From positions 226,523-290,522 of the forward strand of contig NZ_JAHKRM010000017.1 in NCBI RefSeq assembly GCF_019396345.1: a stretch of 64,000 nucleotides of DNA, given 5' to 3'. Positions 35,009 through 44,103 of the stretch are shown piece by piece. The translations under genes and the position numbers were made by a program. This DNA is from Nonomuraea guangzhouensis. Lineage in GTDB: Bacteria > Actinomycetota > Actinomycetes > Streptosporangiales > Streptosporangiaceae. Within the stretch, counting starts at the first letter, position 1. Each line of letters begins with the position of its first letter. The notes below the pieces were generated by a model. It saw only the letters and a program-made list of their open reading frames with translations. It searched no databases and was not told the DNA's origin.

Positions 35009-36084
35009 GGTTGTTTCCTCCCGAGTTTGCCGATCGCGGGGCGCAGGGGGACGTCGAGCGCGTCGTAGAGGCCGGGTTCGGCGTCCGCGAGCCAGTCGAT
35101 GGCGTTCACCAGGCGGCCGACCGCGGTGGCGTTCCCGCCCGCGGCCCGGTTGCCGCCCTCGTCGGTGGCCTCGACCGTGACCTCGATGCGCGGGCGGCCC
35201 TCGATGATCACCCGGTGCGCGCCCTGGCCGTCGGGCGGGGCCGGCCAGTCCGGCGCGCAGGACGGGTGGATGCGGGTGACGTGCTCGATGACGATGCGGG
35301 GCTCGCCCTCGACGATGCCCTGCACCTCGAACCGGACCGCGCCCTGGGTGCCCGCCTCGAAGTCGCCCATCGTCTCGGTGGCCACCGTCGCGTCGAGCGG
35401 GCGCCGGTCCACGGTCTCGCGGATCTCGTCGAGTTCGACGCCGAGGGCTCTGGCCATCAGCCGTACCTGGCCGCCCCACACCATGGTCGGGACCGTCGGC
35501 GCGATCATCGGCGGTTCGTAGTCCATCGGCTGGCCCATGCCGACCAGGTACCGGACCGAGTCGGGCTGGTCGTAGGTGGAGTAGTCGAAGATCTCCTGGC
35601 AGCGGAGCACGTCCACGGTGCCGCCGAGTCCGCTGATCAGCAGGGGCAGCACGTCGTTGCCCCAGCCGGGGTCGACGCCGGAGACGAACAGCGAGCCGCC
35701 GCCGTCCGCGATGGCGGCCAGCACCGGTTCGCGCAGCTCCGGCGGGGCGTTGCGCTGGTCGTAGAGCGCGTACAAGGAGGGCGTGACGACCACGGCTCCG
35801 GCGCGAATCGCCCGGATGATGTCGGCGAGGGCCTCGTCGGGACGGATGTCGCCGGACGCCGCGTAGACGACGGCGCGGGGACCGGTGGCCAGCGCCGCGT
35901 CGACGTCGTCGGTCGCCGCGATCCCCAGATCGGCGCCGAGCCCGGCGAGCGCGCCGGCGTCGCGGCCGACCTTGCCGGGGTCATGGACGAGTACGGCCGC
36001 GAGCCGCAACGCCGGGTGGGCCTCGACGGCACGGATGGCCGCGCGGCCGACGTTGCCGGTGCCCCAGACGATCGTGGACAACAT
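35005..36084 (-). CDS. NAD(P)H-dependent amine dehydrogenase-like protein (dihydrodipicolinate reductase-like)
   Basis: A 359-residue Rossmann-fold protein of the dihydrodipicolinate-reductase-like family that includes 2,4-diaminopentanoate dehydrogenase. The nucleotide motif is VWGTGNVGRAAIRAV at the very N-terminus; later SGVDPGWGNDVLPLL and DYSTYDQPDSVRYLVGMGQPMDY are family-conserved. The exact substrate is unknown. There is no ribosome site; a TACGCT -10 ends 6 nt before the ATG, so the mRNA is probably leaderless. A palindromic CAAG-type operator overlaps the promoter. It is coupled to the AhpD-like gene downstream. Confidence 0.87.
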   Translation of the reverse strand: MLSTIVWGTGNVGRAAIRAVEAHPALRLAAVLVHDPGKVGRDAGALAGLGADLGIAATDDVDAALATGPRAVVYAASGDIRPDEALADIIRAIRAGAVVVTPSLYALYDQRNAPPELREPVLAAIADGGGSLFVSGVDPGWGNDVLPLLISGLGGTVDVLRCQEIFDYSTYDQPDSVRYLVGMGQPMDYEPPMIAPTVPTMVWGGQVRLMARALGVELDEIRETVDRRPLDATVATETMGDFEAGTQGAVRFEVQGIVEGEPRIVIEHVTRIHPSCAPDWPAPPDGQGAHRVIIEGRPRIEVTVEATDEGGNRAAGGNATAVGRLVNAIDWLADAEPGLYDALDVPLRPAIGKLGRKQP

Positions 36085-36095
36085 GATCGGAGCGT

Positions 36096-36109
36096 AGCAA
36101 GCGCTTGGT
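36096..36109. promoter_or_regulatory. CAAG-N2-CTTG palindromic operator at a leaderless promoter
   Basis: AGCAAGCGCTTGGT lies 12-25 bp before the ATG at 36084 and abuts a -10 element (AGCGTA on the plus strand, 36091-36096). It fits AnCAAGnnCTTGnT, which I recall as the KstR2 box of mycobacterial steroid-ring catabolism; other TetR-family acyl-CoA regulators use similar sites. No regulator gene for it is in the window. Confidence 0.5.
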
Positions 36110-36379
36110 TAGGTGCATAGGGCCATCACGACCCATCTCATGGCGGTGTGAGGACCGTCCTGGCCACGGCATTCGCCCTGCGTGTGGGGAAAATCCAGCG
36201 CGGTAATAGTAGCGATATACGCGGAATAACGGACATCAGTTCAATGCCCGCCGGATTTATTTCGATAATTCCTGCCGACGAGTGAATTTGCCGGGGAGTG
36301 AACCATGGCGGGTGCTGTCCCGTAGCTCAGGAAAACCGGGCTTTCCGGTTCACGTTCCTAACCCGAGAGGAGTGCCCGT
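36110..36379 (+). other. 270-bp leader of the DUF1996 gene, possibly structured
   Basis: The left part is comparatively AT-rich (TAATAGTAGCGATATACG, 36202-36219), as a promoter would be. The right part has a short stem (36334-36350, AACCGG/CCGGTT) followed closely by CTAACCCGAGAGG and the ribosome site GAGGAG. A cis-acting RNA such as a c-di-AMP (ydaO-type) element is possible, but I could not match its consensus. Confidence 0.3.
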
Positions 36380-38656
36380 ATGGCGAATGCCTCGGGGAGC
36401 AGGCCATTCAGGCCATGGTTGGCTGTTGTTTCCTTAGTCGGAGGTATCACTCTCGTCCTTGCGGGGTCCCCCGCAGCAGGGCAGTCGATAACCTTGACGA
36501 ACATGTCCGCCCGCGCAGACACGATCACCTGCCCGAGTGTGGCCGACAAACTTCCGGAGATTCCGGCAGCGGCGCAAGCTGAGGTCGACCGCAACCTCGC
36601 CCTGCTGAACACGCAGATCGCCGAAGCGAACAAACGGCTGGTCACCTCGGCCGGAGAGGGCGGCCCGAACTTCGTCCAGAACGCCATCCTCGGCCCCCTG
36701 GCCGACAAGCGAACGGCCACGATCAACCGCATCGCTACGGCCATCGGCCGAGTGGCGGCACGCCCCGAGCTCTCGGTGGCCACCCTGTCCACCTGCAAGC
36801 TCGGCAGCGGCGGCGGCACTGCCACCGAGACCCCGGCGCCTGAGGCCTCTGCCTCGGCGACACCGGGGACCTCTGACGCTCCGGCGCCCGAGGGCACGGC
36901 TAAGACGATCACCTGCCCGAGCGTGGCGGACAAACTTCCGGAGATCCCCGCAGCGGCCAAGGCCGAGATCGACCGCAACCTCGCCCTGCTCGACACCCAG
37001 ATCGCCGAAGCCAACAAACGCCTGATCACCTCAGCAGGAGAAGGCGGCCCCAACTTCATCCAGAACGCCATCCTCGGCCCCCTGGCCGACAAACGAACCG
37101 CCACCATCAACCGCATGGCCACCGCCATCGGCCGAGTAGCGGCACGCCCCAACCTCCCGGTAGAGGCCCTGTCCACCTGCAAGCTCAGCAGCGGCGGCGC
37201 CACTGCCACTGCCACCGCCGCCCCCGAGTCCCCCACTTCGCCTCCGTCCGACGAGGCGACCACCGCACCTCCCAGCACCGGCAGCAAAAAGATCACCTGC
37301 CCGAGCGTGGCGGACAAACTTCCGGAGATCCCCGCAGCGGCCAAGGCCGAGATCGACCGCAACCTCGCCCTGCTCGACACCCAGATCGCCGAAGCCAACA
37401 AACGCCTGGTCACCTCAGCCGGAGAGGGCGGCCCCAACTTCATCCAGAACGCCATCCTCGGCCCCCTGGCCGACAAACGAACCGCCACCATCAACCGCAT
37501 GGCCACCGCCATCGGCCGGGTAGCGGCACGCCCCAACCTCCCGGTAGAGGCCCTGTCCACCTGCAAGCTGAGCTCCGCCTCCGCTTCTTCGGGCGCTGCC
37601 AGGACCGCCGGCCCGTCGGCCGACGACTTCATCGACATCCAGGCGGTCTCCCCCGTACAGCAGCCGAAGCTGACCGAGTCCAGCGGCACCTTCGTCTCCA
37701 AGTGCGGTACGGGCCAGGAGAGCCACACCAACTCCGACAACGTCATCACCGCTCCGGGCGTGTCCAACGGCGCCCAGCACGTGAACAACTACGTGGGTAA
37801 CGAGTCCACCGACGCCTTCTCCACCAACGAGAGCCTGGCCGCCGCGGACACCACCTGCCGCTTCAGCGCCGACCAGTCGACGTACTTCTGGCCGGCCCTG
37901 CAGGTGCTCACGGGGGGCAAGAGCACGTCCGTGCTGCCCTCCGCGGTGCAGTTGCAGTTCCGCGGCAATGCCGTGTCGCGGGTGACGGCGGCGCCGCGTT
38001 TCCTCAGGCTGGTCACCGGCGACGCGATGGCGGTGACCAACAGCGCGGCCGACGCACCGGCCGACACCTCGACGGACGCCCCGACGGACGCCCCGAGCGA
38101 CCTCCCGACGGACGTTCCGACCGACCTGCCGACCGACCTGCCGACCGACGTTCCGACCGACCTCCCGACCGACACCGCGACCGACGCCCCCGCTGACGCC
38201 CCAACCGATGCCCAGACCGACGCCCCAACCGATGCCCCGGCCGCCGGCGCGGACAACGCCCGGCCGACGTTCAGCTGCACCGGCTTCACCGACAGGCTGA
38301 CCGACAAGTATCCGATCTGCCCGGACGGCAGCTCTGTCGTCCGGATCCTCGACATGCCCAGTTGCTGGGACGGCCAGAACCTCGACAGCGCCGACCACCG
38401 TACCCACGTCGTCTTCCCCGACGAGAGCGGTGCCTGCCCGAGCGGGACCAAGGCCGTACCTCAGCTGCGCATGACGCTGGTCTACGCCAACGTGCCCAAC
38501 ACCCAGCCCGAAGGTACGAACGTGCCGTTCGCGCTGGACGGGGTCGCCAGCCAGCAGCAGAGCCCGAACACCGACCACGCCGGCGCCATCGAGGTGATGT
38601 CCAGGCAGCTCATGAAGACCGTCGTCCGTTGCATCAACACCGGCAGGAGGTGCTGA
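36380..38656 (+). CDS. Secreted protein: three 128-residue modules plus DUF1996-like domain
   Basis: A 758-residue exported protein. After a signal peptide come three copies of a helical module starting ITCPSVADKLPEIP and ending near LSTCKL, with one Cys at each end, spaced exactly 128 residues apart by Ser/Thr/Pro/Ala linkers. A DUF1996-like domain follows. It starts near DDFIDIQAVSP and is interrupted by a (T-D-x-P)n linker of about 65 residues; its C-terminal part keeps CWDGQNLDSADHRTHVVFP and CPSGTKAVPQLRM. DUF1996 is a secreted fungal and actinobacterial domain of unknown function. The ATG has GAGAGGAG upstream. A perfect terminator follows. The interruption of the domain by the acidic Pro linker is unusual. 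Confidence 0.85.
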   Translation: MANASGSRPFRPWLAVVSLVGGITLVLAGSPAAGQSITLTNMSARADTITCPSVADKLPEIPAAAQAEVDRNLALLNTQIAEANKRLVTSAGEGGPNFVQNAILGPLADKRTATINRIATAIGRVAARPELSVATLSTCKLGSGGGTATETPAPEASASATPGTSDAPAPEGTAKTITCPSVADKLPEIPAAAKAEIDRNLALLDTQIAEANKRLITSAGEGGPNFIQNAILGPLADKRTATINRMATAIGRVAARPNLPVEALSTCKLSSGGATATATAAPESPTSPPSDEATTAPPSTGSKKITCPSVADKLPEIPAAAKAEIDRNLALLDTQIAEANKRLVTSAGEGGPNFIQNAILGPLADKRTATINRMATAIGRVAARPNLPVEALSTCKLSSASASSGAARTAGPSADDFIDIQAVSPVQQPKLTESSGTFVSKCGTGQESHTNSDNVITAPGVSNGAQHVNNYVGNESTDAFSTNESLAAADTTCRFSADQSTYFWPALQVLTGGKSTSVLPSAVQLQFRGNAVSRVTAAPRFLRLVTGDAMAVTNSAADAPADTSTDAPTDAPSDLPTDVPTDLPTDLPTDVPTDLPTDTATDAPADAPTDAQTDAPTDAPAAGADNARPTFSCTGFTDRLTDKYPICPDGSSVVRILDMPSCWDGQNLDSADHRTHVVFPDESGACPSGTKAVPQLRMTLVYANVPNTQPEGTNVPFALDGVASQQQSPNTDHAGAIEVMSRQLMKTVVRCINTGRRC
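36521..37570 (+). repeat. Three in-frame 384-bp direct repeats
   Basis: Module starts are at 36523, 36907 and 37291, so the period is exactly 384 bp. Modules 2 and 3 are almost identical over about 280 bp, while module 1 differs at many third positions. The intervening linkers keep the same length but differ in sequence. Confidence 0.92.
38047..38246 (+). repeat. 12-bp tandem repeats encoding a (TDxP)n linker
   Basis: About sixteen copies of a 12-bp unit (consensus GACSNNCCGACC) encode Thr-Asp-x-Pro repeats inside the DUF1996 protein. Several successive units are identical, so this stretch is likely variable in copy number. Confidence 0.85.
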
Positions 38657-38671
38657 CAGCCGGAAGGAGCA

Positions 38672-38712
38672 ACGGAAAGGGCCACCCGAGTGATTCGGGT
38701 GGCCCTTTCCGT
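38672..38712. terminator. Perfect bidirectional hairpin terminator
   Basis: An 18-bp perfect stem (ACGGAAAGGGCCACCCGA paired with its complement) with a 5-nt loop sits between the DUF1996 stop at 38656 and the convergent GH71 gene end at 38721. The stem ends are A- and T-rich on the respective sides, so it can serve both genes. Confidence 0.92.
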
Positions 38713-38720
38713 ATAACTGA

Positions 38721-40685
38721 TCAGCGTCCGCTGCTGACCGCGTGGTACTGCAGGTCCTGCACGACGGGGGCGGCCACCACGGTCCAGGGGGAGGTGACGG
38801 TGGCCGTCGTCGTCCCGGAGCGGACCACGGAGACCTTGTTGGTGCCGTTGGCCAGCGGGTAGAGCTGGGCCTGCAGGCCCGCCTTGGCCGAGTAGGTCTT
38901 GGCCGTGCCGCCGATGGTGGCGTTCACGGTCGCGGCGCCGGTGAGGAACGACAGGATCTCGACGTCGTCCCTGGGCGTGCTGGTGCCCGAGCGCGGCGCC
39001 ATCAGCTTCGTCTGGCCGCCCGTGGGCTTGGCCGCGGCGAGCTGGGTGCGGTGCGTCAGGTAGACCGTGTCCCGGACGATCGCCGGGGCCTTGCCGGTCT
39101 TCAGCCACGTCAGGTAGTAGGAGGAGATGTCCAGGTAGGCCGAGTCGTTGTGCGGGGACGGGGTGAACTGGGTGCCTTCGGAGAAGTCGTTCCAGGTGGT
39201 GAGCTGGACCCAGTCCGCGCCGTTGTCGATGGAGCCTTGCCACGTGGTCTTGAGGTTCTGGGTGTTCAGGGCCTCGTCGTAGATGCTCTGGTTCGGGCGC
39301 TCGTCCTGGACGGAGACCGGCTGCATCCAGATCTTGCCGAGGTCGTGCGCCTTCTTGATGTTGCTCGCGATGCCCGTCTGCCCGGCCGGACTGCGGTTGC
39401 CCCAGTTGGAGAAGCCGTAGCTGATGGAGGCGAAGGCCGAGGCGTTGGCGGAGAAGTTCAGGAACGTCGGCACGAGGGCGACCTTGAGGCCGTACTTGGT
39501 GTTCATGATGTCGATGAGGTCCGCCCACCAGGCCGCGGTCTTGGCCTCGGCCTTGAACGGCGAAACGACGACGCGCCCGTCGGGCAGGCGGTAGCTCGAC
39601 TTCGACGCGGCCAGCTCGGCGAGGGAGGCGGCGAGGGTCGAGGCGTCGGCCGACAGCGAGGTCATGTCGGGCATCGGGACGATGGTGAAGCCGGTGTCGA
39701 CCGTCTCGGCCGCCTTCACCAGCAGCTTGAGCCGGGTCCAGTTGGCGCTGCTCAGCGAGAGCATGTCCACGGTGAAGCCGTCGATGCCCGCCGCGGCGGC
39801 CGTCTTGACCTCGGTCTCCATGTCCTGGAGCTGGTAGTCGCCGGACAGCGCCGCGCGCGGCTTCGGGCGGTCGCGCAGCAGCCCGCCGTAGGCGGCGTGC
39901 TTTCCGCTCTCACCGGCCGGGTTGAGGTAGTTCTTGGCGTAGTAGTCGACGCTGCCCTCCTTGTTGTCCAAGGAGATGGGGTACGGCGTGAAGTAGTGCG
40001 CGAACACCTTCTTGGCGGAGGCACGCAGCGTGCTCTTGGCCGGCAGATCGAACGGCAGGGGGCCGGAGGTCGGCGTGGCGGTGGCCGTCGTGTACGTCAC
40101 CACCAGGCGGGGGCCCTTGCCCGTGGTCGAGTGGGACGAGTGCAGCACCCCCTGCGCGCCGGCCGTCGACGAGAGCCCGAAGGCGTAGGTGCCGTTACCG
40201 GTGTACGCGGAGGTGACGTCGAGCTTCTTGGTCTCGTCCTTGACCAGGCCCTTGGCGGTGGCGATGGCCGTGCCGAAGGCGGGCTTGCCGGCCCAGTTCG
40301 CCGTGGCCGGCGCCCAGCTTCCGGTGACCTTGCTCGCGGCGATCGTCGTGTCGGTGGTACGGGCGGCGGTCACCTCCAGCGAGAGCTTGACGTTCTTGGC
40401 GCCCGAGGGCACGCCGCTCACGGTGAACGAGGCCAGCGCGCGGCGCTCCGAATCGGCCTTGCCGTCACACGTCGCCGCACAGACCGAGAGCCAGGTGTAG
40501 GTCTCGTGCGTACGGGTGGGGGCGTCCTGGCTGAGATAGGTGTCCTTGGCCGTCTCGACGGTGATGGGCGACGCGGCGGCGGCCGACCCGGTCACGGCCC
40601 CGGCGGCGGTGGCACCCGACATGGCCAGAAGCAGGACGCCGACCGATAAGGCGACCCCTCTTCCCAGCCTGACCTGCGAAATCAT
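38721..40685 (-). CDS. Secreted GH71 alpha-1,3-glucanase with N-terminal binding domain
   Basis: A 654-residue exported glycoside hydrolase. After the signal peptide, residues of about 40-205 form a DNRLRE/CBM96-like beta-sandwich (VETAKDTYLSQDAPTRTHET, GPRLVVTYT). The GH71 (mutanase) domain starts with KVFAHYFTPYPIS and contains GIDGFTVDML, MPDMTSL and VQLTTWNDFSEGTQFTPS, the last carrying the acidic pair of the active site. Substrate: alpha-1,3-glucan of fungal walls or mutan. A C-terminal beta-sandwich (about 560-654) completes it. It diverges from the GH15 gene with 129 bp between. Confidence 0.9.
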   Translation of the reverse strand: MISQVRLGRGVALSVGVLLLAMSGATAAGAVTGSAAAASPITVETAKDTYLSQDAPTRTHETYTWLSVCAATCDGKADSERRALASFTVSGVPSGAKNVKLSLEVTAARTTDTTIAASKVTGSWAPATANWAGKPAFGTAIATAKGLVKDETKKLDVTSAYTGNGTYAFGLSSTAGAQGVLHSSHSTTGKGPRLVVTYTTATATPTSGPLPFDLPAKSTLRASAKKVFAHYFTPYPISLDNKEGSVDYYAKNYLNPAGESGKHAAYGGLLRDRPKPRAALSGDYQLQDMETEVKTAAAAGIDGFTVDMLSLSSANWTRLKLLVKAAETVDTGFTIVPMPDMTSLSADASTLAASLAELAASKSSYRLPDGRVVVSPFKAEAKTAAWWADLIDIMNTKYGLKVALVPTFLNFSANASAFASISYGFSNWGNRSPAGQTGIASNIKKAHDLGKIWMQPVSVQDERPNQSIYDEALNTQNLKTTWQGSIDNGADWVQLTTWNDFSEGTQFTPSPHNDSAYLDISSYYLTWLKTGKAPAIVRDTVYLTHRTQLAAAKPTGGQTKLMAPRSGTSTPRDDVEILSFLTGAATVNATIGGTAKTYSAKAGLQAQLYPLANGTNKVSVVRSGTTTATVTSPWTVVAAPVVQDLQYHAVSSGR

Positions 40686-40814
40686 CCTTGTTGCCCTCGA
40701 TTGTCTCTTGTCCTACGCAATCGCGGATCATCATGTCAGCCGGAAGTACAGATAAAGCACAGGCCCTAACTTCGCACCTTGCATAGTTTGACGGCATAGT
40801 GGCAGAAAACGGAT

Positions 40815-42644
40815 ATGACAGCTGGACCAGGCGACTACCCCGAGGACTCCCGGTATCTGCCGATCGGCGAGCACGGGTTGATCGGCGACCTGCGCACGGT
40901 CGCGCTCGTGGGCACCAACGGCACGATCGACTGGTACTGCTGCCCGAGCTTCGACGCCCCCAGCGTGTTCGCCTCGATCCTGGACGCCGACAAGGGCGGC
41001 TCGTTCGAGCTGTTCGCCGACACCCCGGCGAAGACCAAGCAGTTCTACTTCCCGGACACCACTGTCCTGATCACCCGCTTCTTCGCCGTCGACGGGGTGG
41101 GTGAGATTCAGGACTTCATGCCGATCGTGGGCGACTCCAGCGAGGCCGATCGGCACCGGCTGATCCGCCGGGTCGCCTGCGTCCGCGGCACTCTCCCGTT
41201 CCGCGCCCGGGTGGCTCCCCGTTTCGACTACGCCCGGCAGCCCCACACGGTCCGCCAGCAGGGCGGCTCGACGATCTTCGAGTCGGCGTGCCTCTCCCTC
41301 GACCTGTCCGCCAGCGTGCCCGTCGAGACCGACGGGCGGGACGCCTGGGCGCGGTTCGAGCTCAAGGAGGGCGAGAGCGCGGTGTTCGCCCTCGACCGGA
41401 TCAGCGAGGGGACCCCGCCACGGGGCTGCCCGATCGCGGAGGCGGAGGCGCAGTTCGCCGAGACGGTACGGTTCTGGCGCAAGTGGCTGTCCGCCTCCCG
41501 CTACCGGGGCCGGTGGCGGGAGGTCGTCCACCGTTCGGCCCTCACACTGAAGCTGCTCACCTACGCGCCGACCGGCGGGATCGTCGCCGCGGCCACGACC
41601 AGCCTTCCCGAGCGGCTGAAGGGCAGCCGCAACTGGGACTACCGCTACGTGTGGGTCCGTGACGCGGCGTTCTGCGTGTACGCCCTGCTCAGGCTCGGCT
41701 TCACCGAGGAGGCCGAGGCCTTCATGGGCTTCCTGTCCACGCACGTCCGCTCCGACGGCGACCGCCGCACCGGCCCGCTGCAGATCATGTACGGCATCGA
41801 CGGCCGCAGCGACCTGCCGGAGAGCGAGCTGAGCCACCTGGAGGGCTACCGGGCATCGGCCCCGGTACGCGTGGGGAACGCCGCCGTAAGCCAGCTCCAG
41901 CTGGACATCTACGGAGCGCTCCTCGACTCCATCTACCTCTACAACAAGTGGGGCGACCCGATCTCCAGCGACCGCTGGGAGCAGGTGTGCACGCTGGTGG
42001 AATGGGTCTGCGAGAACTGGGACCAACCCGACGAGGGCATCTGGGAGACCCGCGGCGAGCGCAAGAACTTCGTCTACTCACGGCTGATGTGCTGGGTGGC
42101 CATCGAGCGCGCCATGCGCATGGCCTCCTATCGGGGGCTGCCCGCCGACATACGGCGCTGGCGGCAGGCCCGCGACGCGATCTACCACGACATCATGAAA
42201 CGCGGCTGGTCGACCACGCTGCAGGCGTTCGTCCAGCACTTCGACGAGGACGTCCTGGACGCGTCGATCCTGATGATGCCGCTGGCCAAGTTCGTCTCGC
42301 CCACCGACCCCAAGTGGCTGTCCACCCTCGACGCCCTCAGCCGCGAGCTGGTCTCCGACTCGCTGGTCTATCGCTACGACCCCGAGGCCAGCCCGGACGG
42401 GCTGGAGGGGCAGGAAGGCACGTTCTCGATCTGCTCGTTCTGGTACGTCGAAGCCCTGGCCCGCGCCGGGCGCCTCGACGAGGCCCGCCTGGCCTTCGAG
42501 AAGATGCTCACCTACGCCAACCACCTGGGGCTGTACGCGGAGGAGATCGACCACACCGGCGAGCAGCTCGGCAACTTCCCGCAGGCCTTCACCCACCTCG
42601 CCCTCATCAGCGCCGCCTTCAACCTCGACCACGCCCTCGGTTAG
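40815..42644 (+). CDS. Glycoside hydrolase family 15 protein (glucoamylase/trehalase-like)
   Basis: A 609-residue cytosolic GH15 enzyme without signal peptide. The N-terminal beta-sandwich opens YLPIGEHGLIGDLRTVALVG, then the (alpha/alpha)6 barrel contains SRNWDYRYVWVRDAAF and ends GEQLGNFPQAFTHLAL, with the catalytic Glu in EEIDHTGEQLG. Actinobacterial homologues include trehalases and glucoamylase-like enzymes; sequence inspection cannot decide between them. Ribosome site weak. The stop overlaps the convergent transporter gene by 4 bp. Confidence 0.92.
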   Translation: MTAGPGDYPEDSRYLPIGEHGLIGDLRTVALVGTNGTIDWYCCPSFDAPSVFASILDADKGGSFELFADTPAKTKQFYFPDTTVLITRFFAVDGVGEIQDFMPIVGDSSEADRHRLIRRVACVRGTLPFRARVAPRFDYARQPHTVRQQGGSTIFESACLSLDLSASVPVETDGRDAWARFELKEGESAVFALDRISEGTPPRGCPIAEAEAQFAETVRFWRKWLSASRYRGRWREVVHRSALTLKLLTYAPTGGIVAAATTSLPERLKGSRNWDYRYVWVRDAAFCVYALLRLGFTEEAEAFMGFLSTHVRSDGDRRTGPLQIMYGIDGRSDLPESELSHLEGYRASAPVRVGNAAVSQLQLDIYGALLDSIYLYNKWGDPISSDRWEQVCTLVEWVCENWDQPDEGIWETRGERKNFVYSRLMCWVAIERAMRMASYRGLPADIRRWRQARDAIYHDIMKRGWSTTLQAFVQHFDEDVLDASILMMPLAKFVSPTDPKWLSTLDALSRELVSDSLVYRYDPEASPDGLEGQEGTFSICSFWYVEALARAGRLDEARLAFEKMLTYANHLGLYAEEIDHTGEQLGNFPQAFTHLALISAAFNLDHALG

Positions 42645-43960
42645 GCCACCTCGTCGTACTCGACCGCGTAGTCGTGCTGTGACCGATCCTTCAGCGCGAA
42701 CGCGGCGACGAGGCTGATCAGCGCGCAGATCGCCATGTAGACGGCGATGGCGAACGAACTCTTGTAGGTGGTGTACAGCCAGACGGCGATCAGCGGCGCG
42801 GGCCCGCCCGCCGTCACCGAGGCCAGCTGGTAGCCGAGCGAGGCGCCGCTGTAGCGCAGCCTGCCGGTGAAGCTCTCGGCGATGAAGGTGGCCTGGGGGC
42901 CGTACTGGATGTCGTGGATCGGCGCGGCCAGCACGATGGCCAGGAAGACCAGCGCGGGGACGCGGGTGTCCAGCAGGGGCCAGTAGATGAAGGACCAGAT
43001 CACCATGGCCGCGGCGCCCACGATGTACAGGCGTCTGCGGCCGACGAGGTCGGAGATGTACCCCCAGAACGGCACGGTGAACAGCGAGACGATCCCCGCC
43101 ACGATGACGTACCGGTAGACGTCACCCACCGCGAAGCCCAGCGCCTTGGTGGCGTAGGTCAGGATGAAGACGGTGAAGATGTAGAACGGCGCCTGCTGCC
43201 CGGTGCGGAGCAACGCGCTCAGCACGATCTCCCGCCAGTTCCTGACGATGACCTCGCGTACGGGGACGCGCTCGACCTTGTTCTCCGCCAGGAGCTTGGT
43301 GAAGACGGGCGTCTCCAGGATGCCGAGCCTGATGTAGAGGCCGACGGCGGCCATCACGATGCTGAGCAGGAACGGAATGCGCCAGCCCCAGTAAGGATCG
43401 AGCGGCTGGAACACCTGCAGGGCCGTGTAGCCGAGCACGAGACCGACGGGGACGCCGAACTGCGGCCAGCTGCCGAGGAAGCCGCGCCGGCCGCCGCGCG
43501 ACTTGCCCCACTCGGTGGCGAGCAGGACAGATCCGCCCCATTCGCCGCCGACGCTGATGCCCTGGAGCAGGCGCAGGATGGTCAGCAGGATGCCGCCCCA
43601 GATCCCGATCTGGGCGTAGGTGGGCACCAAGCCCACGAGCGCGGTGGAGACGCCCATGGTCAGCAGGGTGATGATCAGGGTGGCCTTACGGCCGATGCGG
43701 TCGCCGTAGTGGCCGAAGATCGCCGCACCGATCGGGCGGGCGGCGAAGCCGCCGAAGTAGGTGCCGAGGGCGAGCAGGAGTCCCGTCGTCGGTTCGCTCG
43801 TCGGGAAGTACAGCTTCGCGAAGATGGTGCTGGCGGCGAAGCCGTACAGGAAGAAGTCGTACCATTCGATCGAGGTGCCCACGGCGGAGGCGATCACCGC
43901 CCGGACGAGTTGCCTTCTGTCGTGCTCGCCTGTCGTGTCGGGTTGTCGCTGCTCAACCAT
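42641..43960 (-). CDS. MFS transporter of the metabolite:H+ symporter (MHS) family
   Basis: A 439-residue, 12-helix transporter. MHS-family marks are SAVGTSIEWYDFFLYG at the first helix, GYFGGFAARPIG-like ALGTYFGGFAARPIG, GDRIGRKATLI between helices 2 and 3, and GGEWGGSVLLATEW. Family substrates include shikimate, citrate, proline/betaine and alpha-ketoglutarate; none is indicated here. The ATG at 43960 has GGAGGT 7 nt upstream. It diverges from the CYTH-CHAD gene across a repeat-rich promoter. Confidence 0.92.
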   Translation of the reverse strand: MVEQRQPDTTGEHDRRQLVRAVIASAVGTSIEWYDFFLYGFAASTIFAKLYFPTSEPTTGLLLALGTYFGGFAARPIGAAIFGHYGDRIGRKATLIITLLTMGVSTALVGLVPTYAQIGIWGGILLTILRLLQGISVGGEWGGSVLLATEWGKSRGGRRGFLGSWPQFGVPVGLVLGYTALQVFQPLDPYWGWRIPFLLSIVMAAVGLYIRLGILETPVFTKLLAENKVERVPVREVIVRNWREIVLSALLRTGQQAPFYIFTVFILTYATKALGFAVGDVYRYVIVAGIVSLFTVPFWGYISDLVGRRRLYIVGAAAMVIWSFIYWPLLDTRVPALVFLAIVLAAPIHDIQYGPQATFIAESFTGRLRYSGASLGYQLASVTAGGPAPLIAVWLYTTYKSSFAIAVYMAICALISLVAAFALKDRSQHDYAVEYDEVA

Positions 43961-43978
43961 CTACCGCACCTCCGGTAG

Positions 43979-44030
43979 CGTCACGCGTTTCCCGTGACGT
44001 TACATGATCTGTCACCGAACGTCACCGGAC
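43979..44030. promoter_or_regulatory. Inverted and direct GTCAC repeats in a divergent promoter
   Basis: CGTCACG (43979-43985) and CGTGACG (43993-43999) form an inverted repeat. GTCACCGAAC and GTCACCGGAC (44011-44030) form a 10-bp direct repeat. They lie between the divergent transporter and CYTH-CHAD genes and may bind a regulator, which I cannot identify. Confidence 0.4.
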
Positions 44031-44103
44031 ACCTTGACAGTTTCAGGGCCTTTGACGGGGTAGGGGCTGCTCGCCGACTTGTCTGTAGTCGAGGAGCACG
44101 GCG

